Of a stretch of DNA of 64,000 nt, positions 1-9,145 are shown piece by piece. Source of the DNA: Spirochaetia bacterium (GTDB lineage: Bacteria; Spirochaetota; Spirochaetia; CAKZLE01); NCBI GenBank assembly GCA_021736385.1, contig JAIPFY010000002.1:35780-99779 (forward strand), written 5' to 3'. The notes below the pieces were generated by a model. That model was not told the DNA's origin. It was given only the letters and a program-made list of their open reading frames with translations, and made no database searches. Every line of letters begins with the position of its first letter. Within the stretch, counting starts at the first letter, position 1. The position numbers and the translations under genes were made by a program.

Positions 1-1
1 A

Positions 2-478
2 CTCGGCAAGCAGATGAAAGAGGTCGCTTCGATGATCGAAGGGTTCTCGATGGAGCAGATAGCTGCGATCCTCGACGGAGGTACGGTCGAACTGACCTAC
101 AGTGCGGGCACGATCGTGATCGATGAGCAGGCGCTGGCCGTCCAGAGGACAGAGAAAGAGAATATGAAGGTCCTCAACGAGGGGAGCCTCACGGTGGGAC
201 TCGACAGCGAGATGACCGAGGAGTTGCTGCTTGAGGGACTTGCACGAGATATCATCAGATCGATCCAGAACCATCGAAAGGAGATCGGTCTGGAGGTCAC
301 AGACAGGATAGTGCTTCAGGTGACCGGAGATGAGACGGTAGCGAAGGTGATGGATGTGTTCAGGGACTATGTCTGCTCTGAGACGCTTGCGACCTGTTCT
401 GAGGATATTGAAGGTGCACAGGCGGCTGAAGTGGAACTCAGCGGTCATGATGTACTGCTGCAGATCAGCAAAGCCTGA
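2..478 (+). CDS. ileS: Isoleucyl-tRNA synthetase, C-terminal end (partial)
   Basis: This is the last ~158 codons of a gene that enters from the left edge; the frame is open from base 2, so the ATG at 14 is internal. The segment EELLLEGLARDIIRSIQNHRKEIGLEVTDRI is typical of the tail of the eukaryote-like (type 2) IleRS, following the anticodon-binding domain. The enzyme charges tRNA-Ile in the cytoplasm. The catalytic HIGH and KMSKS regions lie outside the window, so the call rests on the tail alone. A lipoprotein gene follows after 26 bases in the same direction. Confidence 0.8.
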   Translation, partial: LGKQMKEVASMIEGFSMEQIAAILDGGTVELTYSAGTIVIDEQALAVQRTEKENMKVLNEGSLTVGLDSEMTEELLLEGLARDIIRSIQNHRKEIGLEVTDRIVLQVTGDETVAKVMDVFRDYVCSETLATCSEDIEGAQAAEVELSGHDVLLQISKA

Positions 479-504
479 CCGGGGGTGCTTGAGGAGGGAC
501 AGGT

Positions 505-1380
505 ATGAGGATACGGGAACTGGTGATCATCTGTGCAGGAGCACTCGTGCTGCTCAGCGGGTGTACGCATACCACACCGTTCACCGATGATCACTACTTC
601 AGGGCTCTGGGCCGGAAGAACGAGATGGTCGTCACCGTGAACATGGATCAGTCTGCCGAACTGCTGGAAGGACTCTCTTCAGAGCAGCAGAAGCTCTCGG
701 CCATCGATGGCATCCTCGATCGTACCGACAGGATCTCCCTGTCGATCGACAACTCCTCAGGGACTGCAGCAGCACCTGCCTTCTACGGAGGTCTTGAAGG
801 GAACTTCGGCTATTTCACCGCCAACACGGCGTTGAAGTTCAGCAGGGAGTGGAAGCGGGAGACCGATTCCTCGGTGGTCTACTTCCACAGTGATCAGAAT
901 GCACTTGATGTCATGATCCCTCGCAGCGGTATCGTACTCTTCTCTCAGGGTGATATGGCTGAAGTATACCGCAGGACCTATGCAGAACGGGAGCTGTTCA
1001 TCCCCTATGAGGTGTCACGGAAGATGGGCGACGGGATCGCGGCGATGTACATGGAAAGTCCTGATGACATCATGTATCTGACCGATCAGATCCCCAGGAC
1101 CATGCTGCTGAGTATCGACAGTGTCTGGCTGGTACTGACAGGGACCAGAGACGATTACCGGCTGACCGGTCTGATCTCTGCGAACAACGACAAGGCCTCC
1201 AGGGTACTCGGGACGCTGTTGAGGATGAACTACCTCGTTCGGGTACGTGCGTTGGACGTTCCTCTGAAGGACTGGCAGGATGATATCACCATCGATGGGA
1301 ACCTGATCATGCTCGAAGAGATGTATATGGAAAACAAGACAGTGCAGGATACGTTCGCGAAGATGCTGGAACAGTTATAG
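505..1380 (+). CDS. Putative lipoprotein of unknown function
   Basis: I do not recognise the family. The 291-residue product starts with a hydrophobic signal sequence ending in LLSGC at residues ~17-21, a lipobox, so it should be exported and lipid-anchored. The rest is soluble-looking with no motif I can name. The start ATG has a strong GGAGGGA ribosome-binding site about 5 bases upstream. It lies 26 bases after ileS and 22 bases before the FmdB-type gene, so the three may be co-transcribed. Confidence 0.7.
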   Translation: MRIRELVIICAGALVLLSGCTHTTPFTDDHYFRALGRKNEMVVTVNMDQSAELLEGLSSEQQKLSAIDGILDRTDRISLSIDNSSGTAAAPAFYGGLEGNFGYFTANTALKFSREWKRETDSSVVYFHSDQNALDVMIPRSGIVLFSQGDMAEVYRRTYAERELFIPYEVSRKMGDGIAAMYMESPDDIMYLTDQIPRTMLLSIDSVWLVLTGTRDDYRLTGLISANNDKASRVLGTLLRMNYLVRVRALDVPLKDWQDDITIDGNLIMLEEMYMENKTVQDTFAKMLEQL

Positions 1381-1402
1381 CACTGGAAGACGGGAGAAAG
1401 AG

Positions 1403-1693
1403 ATGCCTACCTATGATTATAGATGTGAGACCTGTGGATATGAGTTCGAGCACTTTCAGATGATGTCAGAAGAACCGCTGAGCGACTGCCCGAAATGCGG
1501 CAGTCCGGTCAGACGGCTCATCGGCGGAGGGATCGGTGTGATCTTCAAAGGAAGCGGGTTCTATGTGAATGACAGCAAAAGTGCGAACAGCGCAGCAGCC
1601 CCCGCGCCGGCGGCCCCCGTCGGGGAGAAGACCGGCACTGACTCGAAACCTGCAGCTCCCAGCAAGAGTGCAGGGGAAAAGACCACCGCCTAG
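1403..1693 (+). CDS. FmdB-family zinc-ribbon protein
   Basis: This small protein (96 aa) opens with MPTYDYRCETCGYEFE and has a second pair CPKCG about 20 residues later, giving the two CxxC knuckles of the FmdB/CxxC_CxxC_SSSS zinc ribbon (residues ~1-45). After the ribbon it has the usual short hydrophobic GIGVIFKGSGFY stretch and then a low-complexity Ala/Pro/Lys tail. Family members are putative regulators of unclear target. Its stop codon overlaps the convergent thiI stop by 4 bases. Confidence 0.85.
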   Translation: MPTYDYRCETCGYEFEHFQMMSEEPLSDCPKCGSPVRRLIGGGIGVIFKGSGFYVNDSKSANSAAAPAPAAPVGEKTGTDSKPAAPSKSAGEKTTA

Positions 1694-2871
1694 AATCTCA
1701 GATCGATCACCTCACACCCTTTGGCAGCCTCTTCGAGCAGTCCCTCTATCTTGAGGCTCTCGTAGGAGTCTGTCATGGCCTGCTTGTCAGGTCGTACCTT
1801 CGGGTGTTTCGGGGAGAATACGGTACAGCAATCTTCGAACGGCAGGATCGAGGTCTCGAAGGTCCCGATCTCACGTGCGGTGGTGATGATATCCTCTTTG
1901 TCGAGACCGATGAGCGGTCTGAGTACCGGTATGGCTGAGGCACTGTCGGTGAAGGTGATGCTCTCAAGGGTCTGACTTGCTACCTGACTGAGGGATTCCC
2001 CGGTCACCAGGGTCTTCGCATGAACCGTATCAGCGACCATATTGGCGATCTTGACCATGCAGTACCGCATCAGGAGGGTATGCTCGGAATTATCGGAGTT
2101 CGCGTTGATATGCAGCTGCGCTTTGGTGAACGGCACCACATAGAGCGTGAGCCCCGAGAGATACGGTGCTATGATGCGGGCAAGGTCCTTGACCTTCTGG
2201 AGAGCTTCGTCAGAGGTGTAGGGGTAGGTGTGGAAATAGATGGCATCCTGTCGCAGACCGCGGGTCGCCATGCGGTATCCTGCGACCGGCGAATCGATAC
2301 CGCCTGAGAGCAGCAGCAGACCTTTGCCAGCGATACCCACCGGAAGTCCTCCCGGTCCCTTGATCATGTTCGATGAGGAGTAGATGTATGCCTTGTCACG
2401 GATCTCGATGTAGATGGAGATCTCAGGGGTATGCACATCGACACGGCACTGGGGAAAGGTGTCAAGGATGATACCGCCGGTCTCACAGGAGATCTCATAC
2501 GAGGAGAGCGGGAACGATTTGTCAGAACGTCGGGCATTGACCTTGAAACTCTGCGGGTTCTTGGAGAAGTACGGTCCGGTCAACGCGATGACCGCCTCCT
2601 TGATCGCCTCGATATCCTTCTCAGTCTTGAGTGTCTTCGAGAACGCCACCAGTCCGGAGGTGGTGCTCAGTGCGGCCTCGGTCCTGGCTTCAGAGCCTTC
2701 GATATCATCCACCTCAAGGAAGAACCTGCCTTTCTGGATCCGGAATGCCGGATGCAGCCCCTTGAGTTTGTATGTTATGTTCGTTCTGAGCTTCTTCTCG
2801 AAAAAGGATCTGTTCTCCCCTTTCAGGCAGATCTCGCCTAATCGTATCAGATACAGTTGTCTTGCTGCCAT
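1690..2871 (-). CDS. thiI: tRNA 4-thiouridine sulfurtransferase ThiI
   Basis: ThiI adenylates tRNA U8 and transfers sulfur to make s4U; in some bacteria it also feeds thiamine thiazole synthesis. The 393-residue protein has an N-terminal ferredoxin-like/THUMP region (to ~165) and a PP-loop ATPase domain with LLLLSGGIDSPVAGY at ~185-200. CCTVFSPKHP lies near the C-terminus. It lacks the C-terminal rhodanese domain of the ~480-residue E. coli enzyme, so it is the short form. The gene starts 4 bases after the cysteine desulfurase stop, which supplies the obvious sulfur donor. Confidence 0.93.
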   Translation of the reverse strand: MAARQLYLIRLGEICLKGENRSFFEKKLRTNITYKLKGLHPAFRIQKGRFFLEVDDIEGSEARTEAALSTTSGLVAFSKTLKTEKDIEAIKEAVIALTGPYFSKNPQSFKVNARRSDKSFPLSSYEISCETGGIILDTFPQCRVDVHTPEISIYIEIRDKAYIYSSSNMIKGPGGLPVGIAGKGLLLLSGGIDSPVAGYRMATRGLRQDAIYFHTYPYTSDEALQKVKDLARIIAPYLSGLTLYVVPFTKAQLHINANSDNSEHTLLMRYCMVKIANMVADTVHAKTLVTGESLSQVASQTLESITFTDSASAIPVLRPLIGLDKEDIITTAREIGTFETSILPFEDCCTVFSPKHPKVRPDKQAMTDSYESLKIEGLLEEAAKGCEVIDLRF

Positions 2872-2875
2872 ATGG

Positions 2876-4030
2876 TCACCCCATCTCCTTCAATAGTCTA
2901 TCAGACTCTTCTATCACAGAACGTGAGAGCATAGCAATATCATCAGCGGTCACCGAAGGACCGAAGGAGATGCGCAGTGCCCCGTCACACAACCTCTGAT
3001 CGAATCCGCTCTGCAGGAATATCCTCTGGGCTTTCTTCCGGTTCTTCGATGAGCAGGCAGACCCGGTCGATATGCTCACTCCCCGGTCATCGAGTACCCG
3101 CATGAACACTTCCGAGGGAATGCGGGGGATACTCAACCCCAGGATATAGGGAGAAGCGTGCTCCTGTGGTGGTGTCAGCACCTTGATCGCAGGGCGTGAG
3201 GCCAGCTCCATGATCAGATGGTCCTTCATGCTCTGCGCATGGGCCAGATCAGCTTCCAGATTCGAGTGACAGCGCAGGCTGCACTGGTAGAAGGCGGCGA
3301 TAGCCGGCAGGTTCTCCGTACCGGGTCTCATGCCCGATTCCTGACCACCTCCCGGTGAGGGTGTCAGGAATGGCTTACGGCTGTAGAGCAGGCCGGTACC
3401 CCTGGGACCCTGCAGCTTGTGTGCACTGACTGAGATCGAATCTGCATGGGGCAGATAGTGTGATCGATCTATCTTGCCGAAAGCCTGTACCGCATCTGCA
3501 TGCAGATGGATCCTGCATCGATGTCGCTGTTCATAGGCTCTGATGACTGCGCTGATCTGCTCAAGAGGCTGTATGGTCCCCAGTACGTTGTTCACTGACA
3601 TGATCAGTACCAGTGCAGTATCCGGTCTCAGTGCAGAGGCGACACTCTCAGGAGTGATACGGCCACCGGGGGCCGGAAGGATGGTCACGCTGTGTCCCAG
3701 CTGTTTGAATCGCTGTATATATGCAAAGATGGATGGATGTTCTATGCCAGAGATGACCAGATGGATCGGTCTCTTCTTCATGAGAAAGGAGTTGCAGATC
3801 AGTGCGTTCGCTTCGGTCCCCCCGGAGGTGAAGAACAGCTGCTGTGCAGGCACTCCCATCAAGGAGGCGAATCGGCTCCTGATCCCGGAGAGGGCAGCCC
3901 CTGCGGCTCTTCCCGGGCTGTGGACCGAAGAGGGGTTGGCTATATGCTGCAGAGCCGTCTCCGTATAGACCTGCAGGGCCTCAGTCGAGATCGGTGATGA
4001 AGCGGCCCAGTCGAAATAGTATCTTTCCAT
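2876..4030 (-). CDS. Cysteine desulfurase (IscS/NifS family)
   Basis: A PLP enzyme that converts cysteine to alanine and an enzyme-bound persulfide. The 384-residue protein shows the class V aminotransferase features: YFDWAASSP at the N-terminus, FTSGGTEANAL near 68, the PLP-lysine segment SVSAHKLQGPRG near 200, and the active-site loop STGSACSS near 325. It is the first gene of a two-gene minus-strand operon with thiI, so its likely main job is tRNA thiolation. No IscU or SufU scaffold gene is adjacent. A divergent promoter region is shared with aroB. Confidence 0.92.
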   Translation of the reverse strand: MERYYFDWAASSPISTEALQVYTETALQHIANPSSVHSPGRAAGAALSGIRSRFASLMGVPAQQLFFTSGGTEANALICNSFLMKKRPIHLVISGIEHPSIFAYIQRFKQLGHSVTILPAPGGRITPESVASALRPDTALVLIMSVNNVLGTIQPLEQISAVIRAYEQRHRCRIHLHADAVQAFGKIDRSHYLPHADSISVSAHKLQGPRGTGLLYSRKPFLTPSPGGGQESGMRPGTENLPAIAAFYQCSLRCHSNLEADLAHAQSMKDHLIMELASRPAIKVLTPPQEHASPYILGLSIPRIPSEVFMRVLDDRGVSISTGSACSSKNRKKAQRIFLQSGFDQRLCDGALRISFGPSVTADDIAMLSRSVIEESDRLLKEMG

Positions 4031-4094
4031 ACAACCATAATCGCTGAAAAGGGATGTTTATGCAACACATGAGCCGGGTAAAAGGCTCTTCGAG

Positions 4095-4123
4095 TTGCAC
4101 AATACGTCTCTATGGGGTATAAC
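4095..4123 (+). promoter_or_regulatory. Probable sigma-70 promoter of aroB
   Basis: TTGCAC (4095-4100) is followed by a 17-base spacer and TATAAC (4118-4123). The aroB ATG begins only 8 bases after the -10 box and no Shine-Dalgarno sequence is visible, so the transcript could be leaderless or nearly so. Confidence 0.55.
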
Positions 4124-4131
4124 CTTGAAGT

Positions 4132-5172
4132 ATGAATATCGTATGTACCATCGGTCAGCAGCAGACGACTGTCATGACCACAGCATTGGAGCACGTCATC
4201 CTCGTAGATGCCCAGCGACTCTATGTCACTGATGAGCATGTCGCACCACTTCTGTCTCGAAAGCCCGAAGGACTGCTGGTCCTGCCAAGCGGGGAGGAGC
4301 ACAAGAGGTGGGAGAGTATCGAACGGATCATCGCGCGTGCACTGGAGCTCGGGCTGGGCAGAGATGCCTGCTTCGTGGGGATCGGCGGCGGTGTCATCTG
4401 TGATATGACAGCCTTCGCAGCTTCGATCTATATGAGGGGGGTCTCCGTCGATCTGGTCCCGACTTCCCTGCTGGCGATGGTCGATGCCTCCCTCGGCGGC
4501 AAGACCGGTGCAGATTTCAACCAGGTGAAGAACATCATCGGGACCTTCTACCCGGCAGACCATGTCTATATCTGCACTGAGACCCTTCAGAGCCTTCCAG
4601 ATCACGAATACCGCAATGGTCTTGCAGAACTGATCAAACATGGGTTCCTTACCGGTGAGGCTATGGTCGAGCGGCTTGAGACCTCCCGAGAAGCACTGCT
4701 GCGCAGGGATGATCCCCGACTGCTCGAACAGCTGATCCTCGAATCACTTCAGGTCAAGAGATCGTTCATCGAACGCGATCCCAGAGAACAGCTGGGTCTT
4801 CGTGCACAGCTGAACCTCGGTCATACCTTCGCCCATGCGCTGGAGACCCTCTCAGGGTTCTCAGGCTGGTCTCACGGAGAGGCTGTTGCCTGGGGGATGG
4901 CTCGTGCGGCAGAAGCGGGAGTGCTCATCGGCAGGACACCACCTGCATATGCCCGTCGGGTGGAGCAGCTGCTGCGTGATTACGGATTCCGGGTCGACTA
5001 CCGCATAGCGGAGGATGACCTGCAGGAGTTCCTGCACATCATCTCGCATGATAAGAAGAAACGAAGTGGATCGGTGATGTTCGTGCTGCAGAGCGGGCCG
5101 GGGGAGACGGTCCTGACGACACTCGATGAGAGCATCGTCAGAACGGTCGTCAGTAGTTCTCGAACAGTGTAG
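4132..5172 (+). CDS. aroB: 3-dehydroquinate synthase
   Basis: AroB makes 3-dehydroquinate from DAHP in the shikimate pathway, using NAD and a metal. The 346-residue protein has the NAD-binding GIGGGVICDMTAFAASIYMRG segment near residues 83-103, LVPTSLLAMVDASLGGKTG near 106-124 and the metal-ligand stretch LNLGHTFAHALE near 230-242. The start codon has no clear Shine-Dalgarno sequence but follows a good promoter. The 3' end overlaps the end of the convergent helicase gene by 23 bases. It stands alone, without other aro genes. Confidence 0.95.
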   Translation: MNIVCTIGQQQTTVMTTALEHVILVDAQRLYVTDEHVAPLLSRKPEGLLVLPSGEEHKRWESIERIIARALELGLGRDACFVGIGGGVICDMTAFAASIYMRGVSVDLVPTSLLAMVDASLGGKTGADFNQVKNIIGTFYPADHVYICTETLQSLPDHEYRNGLAELIKHGFLTGEAMVERLETSREALLRRDDPRLLEQLILESLQVKRSFIERDPREQLGLRAQLNLGHTFAHALETLSGFSGWSHGEAVAWGMARAAEAGVLIGRTPPAYARRVEQLLRDYGFRVDYRIAEDDLQEFLHIISHDKKKRSGSVMFVLQSGPGETVLTTLDESIVRTVVSSSRTV

Positions 5173-7714
5173 TCACCTGCCGGTAGAGCCTGTTGACCCG
5201 TTCCACGGCATCTGCAGGGGGATCGGTCATATGTGAGATCTCATCCATCAGGGCTTGAGCACTGTAGAGGGTGGTATCCACTGCGGTGTGGAAGTTCTTC
5301 ACTGCTTTGAACCAGTAGGTTCCCTTGTTGTTCGTATCCAGTGCCAGAAAGCCCAGGATCTTCTGCTTCTTGGCGATCTTGCAGAAGGCGAAGACCTGAT
5401 TGAGGCTGTCGGAAAGCTCGGAGAGCTGTTCGGCAGCGACGAAATTGCCCTTCGGCGGGCTGTTCAAGATGGCTTTTTCCGGTTTCAGGTAGGGTACGAT
5501 CTTCATGATGCTCGCCAGCCTGTCCCCGGTATGCAGATCATAGGAACGATAGGTGATCTTGATGCGGTAGTTCCTCACACTCTTGGGATCTTTCGTATAG
5601 TTCTCATGCAGTGAGGCGAGTTTCTCGAAGGGGATCACGATCAGTTTCTTCGAACCCTTGTAGGGGATGATGCTGAAGATATCATTATAGAGGATGATCC
5701 TCGATTCTCCGGCCTGAGAGACGATCTTCTCATGATCTTTGGAGAGTCCTGCCTGGGCTTCGACCGGTCTTCTGCCCTTGGGAGCAGCTGCTTTCTTTCC
5801 CTTCGCCTGTGGCTCTCTGGTACCTTCAGGACTCATCTGCGGGATGAAGTCAGGATAGATCTCCTGTACCCACTCTCTTCTCAGGACCGAAACCGATCGG
5901 GCGAACATCCTGGTGGTCTTCACGATCTCCCCGGCTACGATATAGTACGGAGCCTCCTTGAACATGAACGACCCGGGATGGATATAGATCTTCTCAGCCG
6001 TCAGACTTCGGTAGACCCCTCTGCCTGCACGTACACAGACGAACTGGATCAGCCCTTTTGAGACGGCGCACAGATAATCATGTACCGAGCCTCCTTCGGT
6101 GACCGGGATCTCCTGAGCTGCCACGATCTCTTCGAGCTGCATGACGATATTCACGATCTCTTCCATCGTCTGGTAATCAAGGAAGAACTCCCTGCAGTAG
6201 CGTTCCCGCTCTCTTCCCGGGATTTTTGCCGTATAGATCTTGAAGAGCTTGAGGTAGGAGACGAAGTCTCCGTAGGGATCGGCGAAGGTCTTCTGTTTGG
6301 AGCGTGATTCGGTCTCCTGTCCGACGGGAAAACTGAACGGTGAGTGGGACGAGAGGAACGCAGCTGCTATGACCGATTCATGGATGACCTGAGGATAGGC
6401 ATAGACTGCCTCCACGATCATGCGTGAGTGCCGCGGCAGCAGCGGGAACTCGGTCATCAGCCTGCCGATCTTCGTAAGCAGGTTCTCATGATCGAGGGCA
6501 TCAAGGAGTTTGAGGGTGTTGACCGCACTTGCGATACCTTGAGCACCGGGGGAGGTGATGAAGTCGAAGGACTGGAAGTTCTGGATCCCCAGTTCTGCCA
6601 TACGCAGGACGACCTCGGAGAGGTCTGTTCTTCGGATCTCCTCAGAGGTGAACATATCGCGGGCATCGAACTCCTCTTTCGAGAAGAGGCGGAAGCAGTA
6701 TCCGGCAGCGGTCCTTCCTGCACGTCCCTTTCTCTGGTTGCTGGAGGCCCGTGAGACCGGGACCTGAATGAGAGAGGAGGTGAAGGTGTTCGGATTATAG
6801 AAGTTCATCTTGGCAAGGCCAGAATCGATGACTGTCGTGATGTTGTCGATCGTGATGCTGGTCTCAGCGATGTTCGTCGATACCACGACCTTGGTCTTTC
6901 CTTCAGGGGTCTCCAGGAAGACCCGCTCCTGATCCTCTTTGGGAAGTCTCCCGTAGAGGGGGATGATGATCAGGTCTTTGGAGAAGGACTCATTGATCAG
7001 GGACATCATGCAGTCCTTGATCATGCGTTCCCCGGGCAGGAAGATCAGGACATCTCCCTCGACCTCGCTGCGCATCCGGTTTCGTACCAGCTCGGTGATC
7101 TTATCGAGCAGCTTCTGGTAGTCATCTGCGATCTCAGGCGGTGCATAGATGGTCTTGATCGGATAGATCTTCGCATCGATATGGATGATCGGGCAGCCGT
7201 CGAAGTATTCAGAGAAGATGGTGGGGTTGATCGTGGCTGATGAGATGATCAGACGGAATTCAGGACGCTGGGCAAGCACTTCCTTGAGCAGTCCGAGGAT
7301 GAAATCGATGTTCAGCGACCGTTCATGGGCCTCGTCGACGATGATCGTACTGTATTTTCTGAGCATGAAATCTGCTTTGAGTTCCTGCAGCAGGATCCCG
7401 TCGGTCATGATCTTCAGTTCGGTCTCGAGTACGGTCTTGTCATTGAATCGCATCTTGTAGCCGACAAGCCCCGGGATGGAGGTGTTGAACTGTTTGGCGA
7501 TGTAGTCACTGACCGAGAGGGTGGCGATACGTCTGGGCTGAGTGACTCCGATCACCCCGTTGCGGGCATAGCCTGCTTCGTGCAGGATGATGGGCAGTTG
7601 GGTGGTCTTGCCGGAGCCGGTAGGGCTCTCGACGATGATCACCTGGTTCTTCTCGAGTTCTCTGAGGATCTTCTCTCGCTCTTTGTATACTGGAAGGTCT
7701 TTAGGATTTATCAA
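5150..7714 (-). CDS. hrpA: DEAH-box ATP-dependent RNA helicase, HrpA-like
   Basis: A superfamily 2 RNA helicase with the full motif set: SPTGSGKTTQLP (Walker A), DEAHERS (motif II), SSATI (motif III) and QRKGRAGRTAAG (motif VI), followed by HA2 and OB-like regions. At ~854 residues it is shorter than E. coli HrpA. The ORF track begins at an ATG at 7756, which would overlap hisS by 56 bases. I prefer the TTG at 7714: it is preceded by GGGAG at a 7-base spacing and overlaps the hisS end by 14 bases, suggesting translational coupling. A Lys/Ala/Pro-rich insert lies near residue 640. Confidence 0.9.
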   Translation of the reverse strand: MINPKDLPVYKEREKILRELEKNQVIIVESPTGSGKTTQLPIILHEAGYARNGVIGVTQPRRIATLSVSDYIAKQFNTSIPGLVGYKMRFNDKTVLETELKIMTDGILLQELKADFMLRKYSTIIVDEAHERSLNIDFILGLLKEVLAQRPEFRLIISSATINPTIFSEYFDGCPIIHIDAKIYPIKTIYAPPEIADDYQKLLDKITELVRNRMRSEVEGDVLIFLPGERMIKDCMMSLINESFSKDLIIIPLYGRLPKEDQERVFLETPEGKTKVVVSTNIAETSITIDNITTVIDSGLAKMNFYNPNTFTSSLIQVPVSRASSNQRKGRAGRTAAGYCFRLFSKEEFDARDMFTSEEIRRTDLSEVVLRMAELGIQNFQSFDFITSPGAQGIASAVNTLKLLDALDHENLLTKIGRLMTEFPLLPRHSRMIVEAVYAYPQVIHESVIAAAFLSSHSPFSFPVGQETESRSKQKTFADPYGDFVSYLKLFKIYTAKIPGRERERYCREFFLDYQTMEEIVNIVMQLEEIVAAQEIPVTEGGSVHDYLCAVSKGLIQFVCVRAGRGVYRSLTAEKIYIHPGSFMFKEAPYYIVAGEIVKTTRMFARSVSVLRREWVQEIYPDFIPQMSPEGTREPQAKGKKAAAPKGRRPVEAQAGLSKDHEKIVSQAGESRIILYNDIFSIIPYKGSKKLIVIPFEKLASLHENYTKDPKSVRNYRIKITYRSYDLHTGDRLASIMKIVPYLKPEKAILNSPPKGNFVAAEQLSELSDSLNQVFAFCKIAKKQKILGFLALDTNNKGTYWFKAVKNFHTAVDTTLYSAQALMDEISHMTDPPADAVERVNRLYRQVTTLFENY

Positions 7715-9020
7715 TCGTATGCTCCCTGTGTGAGGTGATGATGGTGTATGCATCATCGATGGAGATATGCTCGAAAGCTTCCCGTTCGATCAGGTTCTTC
7801 ATGGTGAAGGTCTCTGATGCCGCCTCATCCTCACCGATGAACAACCCGAAGGGGATCTCTTTCTTCTGTGCATACTTGAACTGCTGCTGCAGTTTCTTCT
7901 TTGTGGGAAACACCTCTACATGAAGGCCTCTGGCCCTCAGCTGTTGAGCTGTGTGGTGGTATCGGCTGAAATCGTGTTCGTCGAGTGCGAAGATGATGAG
8001 ATCGACCATGGACCCCTGGTCGGTCGAACTCTCGAGCTCTTCAAGGGCTGCCAGCAGACGGTCGAGTCCGATCGAAGCGCCAACTCCCGGGATGGAGCGT
8101 TTGGTATACAGCGATGCGAGCTCGTTGTATCGTCCTCCTGAGCAGATCGATCCGATCGATGGCAGATCGGTGAGGATCGTCTCATAGACGATCCCGGTAT
8201 AGTAGTCCAGTCCCCTGGTGATCGATGCATCGAGTTCGAAATAGTCATTCAGTCCCAGCTCATCGATCATGCCGAAGATCTGCTCGAGCCGCTCTGAAGC
8301 CTCTGAAGGACCTCCTGAGAGGCTGGTCAGGGAGGCGAAGGCTGTCTTGAAGTCCTTCCCGCAGGAGATGAAGGAGAGGATCCTGTCGGCAGCAGCGACA
8401 TCGGTGAGGGTGCACAGCTGCTCTCTCACAGCTGTCTCACCGATCTTGGAGAGCTTGTCGACGGTACGGAGGATCTCAGCGGATTGCTCCTGTATCCCGT
8501 TATGGGCGAGGAACGTGTTGAAGAGCCCGCGGTGGGAGACCTTGATCGTGAAGGAATCCAGGCCGATGGCTGTGAGTGACTGGTACATCATCAGCAGGAT
8601 CTCGAAGTCTGCAGACATGCTGTCCACCCCGACGATGTCGAAATCACACTGGTAGAACTCTCTGAATCTGCCTTTCTGGGTATTCTCGCCCCTCCAGACC
8701 TTTGCGATATGGTAGCGCTTGAACGGTTCATACAGCTCGTTGATATGTGCAGCCATGAATCGAGCGAACGGGACTGTCAGATCAAAACGCATCGATACAT
8801 CACGTTTCCCATTATCAAGGAACCGGTAGATCTGCTTATCGGTCTCGCCGCTGCCTTTTCCCAGTAACACGTCGGTATATTCAAGCGCAGGGGTGTCGAT
8901 GGGCTCGAAACCGAAGGTCCTGAACTGCATCTCCAGGCTGTGAATCAGGTCCCGTTTGATGCGTTCCTGCTTCGGCAGGGAGTCGCGAAATCCCTTCAAT
9001 ATGCGTGGCTCGATAATCAT
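7701..9020 (-). CDS. hisS: Histidyl-tRNA synthetase
   Basis: A class II aminoacyl-tRNA synthetase that charges tRNA-His. The 439-residue protein has FRDSLPKQ near the N-terminus, motif 2 region KVWRGENTQKGRFREFYQCDFDIVG at ~107-130, the histidine-specific RGLDYYTG near 265, motif 3 GVGASIGLDRLLAALEE near 316, and a C-terminal anticodon-binding domain. The ATG at 9020 has an AAGGAG ribosome-binding site. The downstream helicase gene overlaps its end. Confidence 0.96.
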   Translation of the reverse strand: MIIEPRILKGFRDSLPKQERIKRDLIHSLEMQFRTFGFEPIDTPALEYTDVLLGKGSGETDKQIYRFLDNGKRDVSMRFDLTVPFARFMAAHINELYEPFKRYHIAKVWRGENTQKGRFREFYQCDFDIVGVDSMSADFEILLMMYQSLTAIGLDSFTIKVSHRGLFNTFLAHNGIQEQSAEILRTVDKLSKIGETAVREQLCTLTDVAAADRILSFISCGKDFKTAFASLTSLSGGPSEASERLEQIFGMIDELGLNDYFELDASITRGLDYYTGIVYETILTDLPSIGSICSGGRYNELASLYTKRSIPGVGASIGLDRLLAALEELESSTDQGSMVDLIIFALDEHDFSRYHHTAQQLRARGLHVEVFPTKKKLQQQFKYAQKKEIPFGLFIGEDEAASETFTMKNLIEREAFEHISIDDAYTIITSHREHTIDKS

Positions 9021-9145
9021 GAAAGCTCCTTAATGTCATAACCTTGTGGAAACGAAAAACTAACAGGTTGTTTTAATCAAAAAAAATTGATACTCTTATC
9101 ATACTTAAATAGAACGATTTCATCAATCAATATGAGAATATATAC

